A program made the translations under genes and the position numbers. The notes under the pieces are model-generated. The model worked only from the letters and a program-made list of their open reading frames with translations, was not told where the DNA came from and made no database searches. A stretch of 13,283 nucleotides of DNA from an uncultured Christensenellaceae bacterium (GTDB taxonomy: Bacteria > Bacillota > Clostridia > Christensenellales > Christensenellaceae). Shown piece after piece: positions 13,150 through 13,283 of the stretch. The DNA lies in contig CAKROK010000057.1 in NCBI GenBank assembly GCA_934373295.1, positions 1 to 13,283 of the forward strand, read 5' to 3'. Each line of letters begins with the position of its first letter. The first letter of the stretch is position 1.

Positions 13150-13212
13150 GCAACAGCGGTATTAGTCTTTGCAGTCGCGTTTACGCGGCTGCATGACAAT
13201 ATCGCTTGTTGC
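13150..13212. repeat. Long imperfect hairpin, about 27 bp, with TTTA apex
   Basis: The outer arm 13150-13163 pairs with 13198-13212 (14 bp, one bulged T, one G-U). Three pairs continue inwards (13165-13167 with 13195-13197). The inner arm 13170-13179 then pairs with 13184-13193 (10 bp, one G-U) around the loop TTTA. This is the strongest secondary structure in the window. Confidence 0.83.
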
Positions 13213-13247
13213 GACGAAGGCGGAAGGGCGAGCTTTTTCGACAGTCT

Positions 13248-13269
13248 GAGCTTTGCTTACGCAAAGCTC
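13248..13269. repeat. 9-bp perfect stem-loop near the window edge
   Basis: GAGCTTTGC and GCAAAGCTC flank TTAC. An outer pair ACAGT (13241-13245) and ACTGT (13276-13280) could extend it with an asymmetric internal loop. The window ends three bases later. Confidence 0.8.
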
Positions 13270-13283
13270 CATCATACTGTGCG

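Larger units (their letters stand above)
12881..13283. repeat. Gene-free block dense in inverted repeats, probable intergenic repeat element
   Basis: About 400 bp after the Ppx/GppA gene hold no credible gene. The first part has a 7-bp AT-rich hairpin (12886-12907) and a 10-bp direct repeat. From about 13040 to the edge the sequence is packed with inverted repeats: GCG(A)CGTA arms around 13055-13081, an 11-bp stem at 13105-13142, a hairpin of about 27 bp at 13150-13212 and a 9-bp stem at 13248-13269. One plus-strand frame (12930-13061) reads open but has no start codon; one minus-strand frame (12905-13153) has no SD. The pattern looks like a dispersed non-coding repeat or structured RNA rather than a gene. 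I believe similar sequences recur in gut Clostridia but cannot check that here. Confidence 0.6.

Noticed and set aside
12905..13153. 82-codon minus-strand frame in the right-hand block
   Set aside because: It starts with TTG without an SD, spans several inverted repeats, has Ser-rich low-complexity composition (KSSSSC) and no recognisable domain. It looks like an incidental frame through a repeat.
1..13283. Defence system, prophage or insertion sequence in the window
   Set aside because: No transposase, integrase, nuclease, toxin-antitoxin pair or CRISPR repeat is seen. All recognised genes are chromosomal housekeeping, signalling or sporulation genes.

Overview
The window reads as chromosomal core sequence from an endospore-forming, low-to-middle GC Firmicute of the class Clostridia, probably a gut or metagenomic lineage. 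Three sporulation genes (yunB, yabP, yabQ), a whiA/rapZ/HPr cluster and a 7TM-HD c-di-AMP phosphodiesterase support this. The species cannot be named from sequence alone.

Positions 1-10874 are all transcribed leftwards (minus strand). From right to left they hold: a DUF3048 (YerB-like) lipoprotein with its own promoter and terminator; a two-gene operon of a HAD phosphatase and a rhomboid-fold membrane protein without the usual catalytic motif; a 230-bp spacer with two hairpins; yunB; a YebC/TACO1 protein; an orphan solute-binding-like exported protein; a tightly packed five-gene operon murB - PHP phosphoesterase - rapZ - whiA - HPr-like, closed by a clear terminator; and pgpH, whose 3' end lies outside the window. 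Positions 11027-12880 are transcribed rightwards: yabP - yabQ - divIC - Ppx/GppA phosphatase, all overlapping or nearly so. Positions 12881-13283 hold no convincing gene but are dense in inverted repeats and probably belong to an intergenic repeat or structured-RNA element.

The themes are cell envelope and division (MurB, PgpH, DivIC, RapZ/WhiA), carbon or nucleotide second-messenger signalling (HPr-like, PgpH, Ppx/GppA) and sporulation (YunB, YabP, YabQ). The points most worth a second look are: the HPr-like protein has Lys at the position of the phospho-accepting His15 but keeps Ser46; the usual yvcK gene is missing between rapZ and whiA; the yebC terminator contains the ribosome binding site of the next gene; two promoters use the upstream gene's TGA stop as part of their -35 box; a sigma-A-like promoter inside yabQ could separate divIC from the sporulation genes; and the right-hand end carries a hairpin of about 27 bp within a structured block. 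I saw no defence system, phage, insertion sequence, CRISPR array, tRNA or rRNA.
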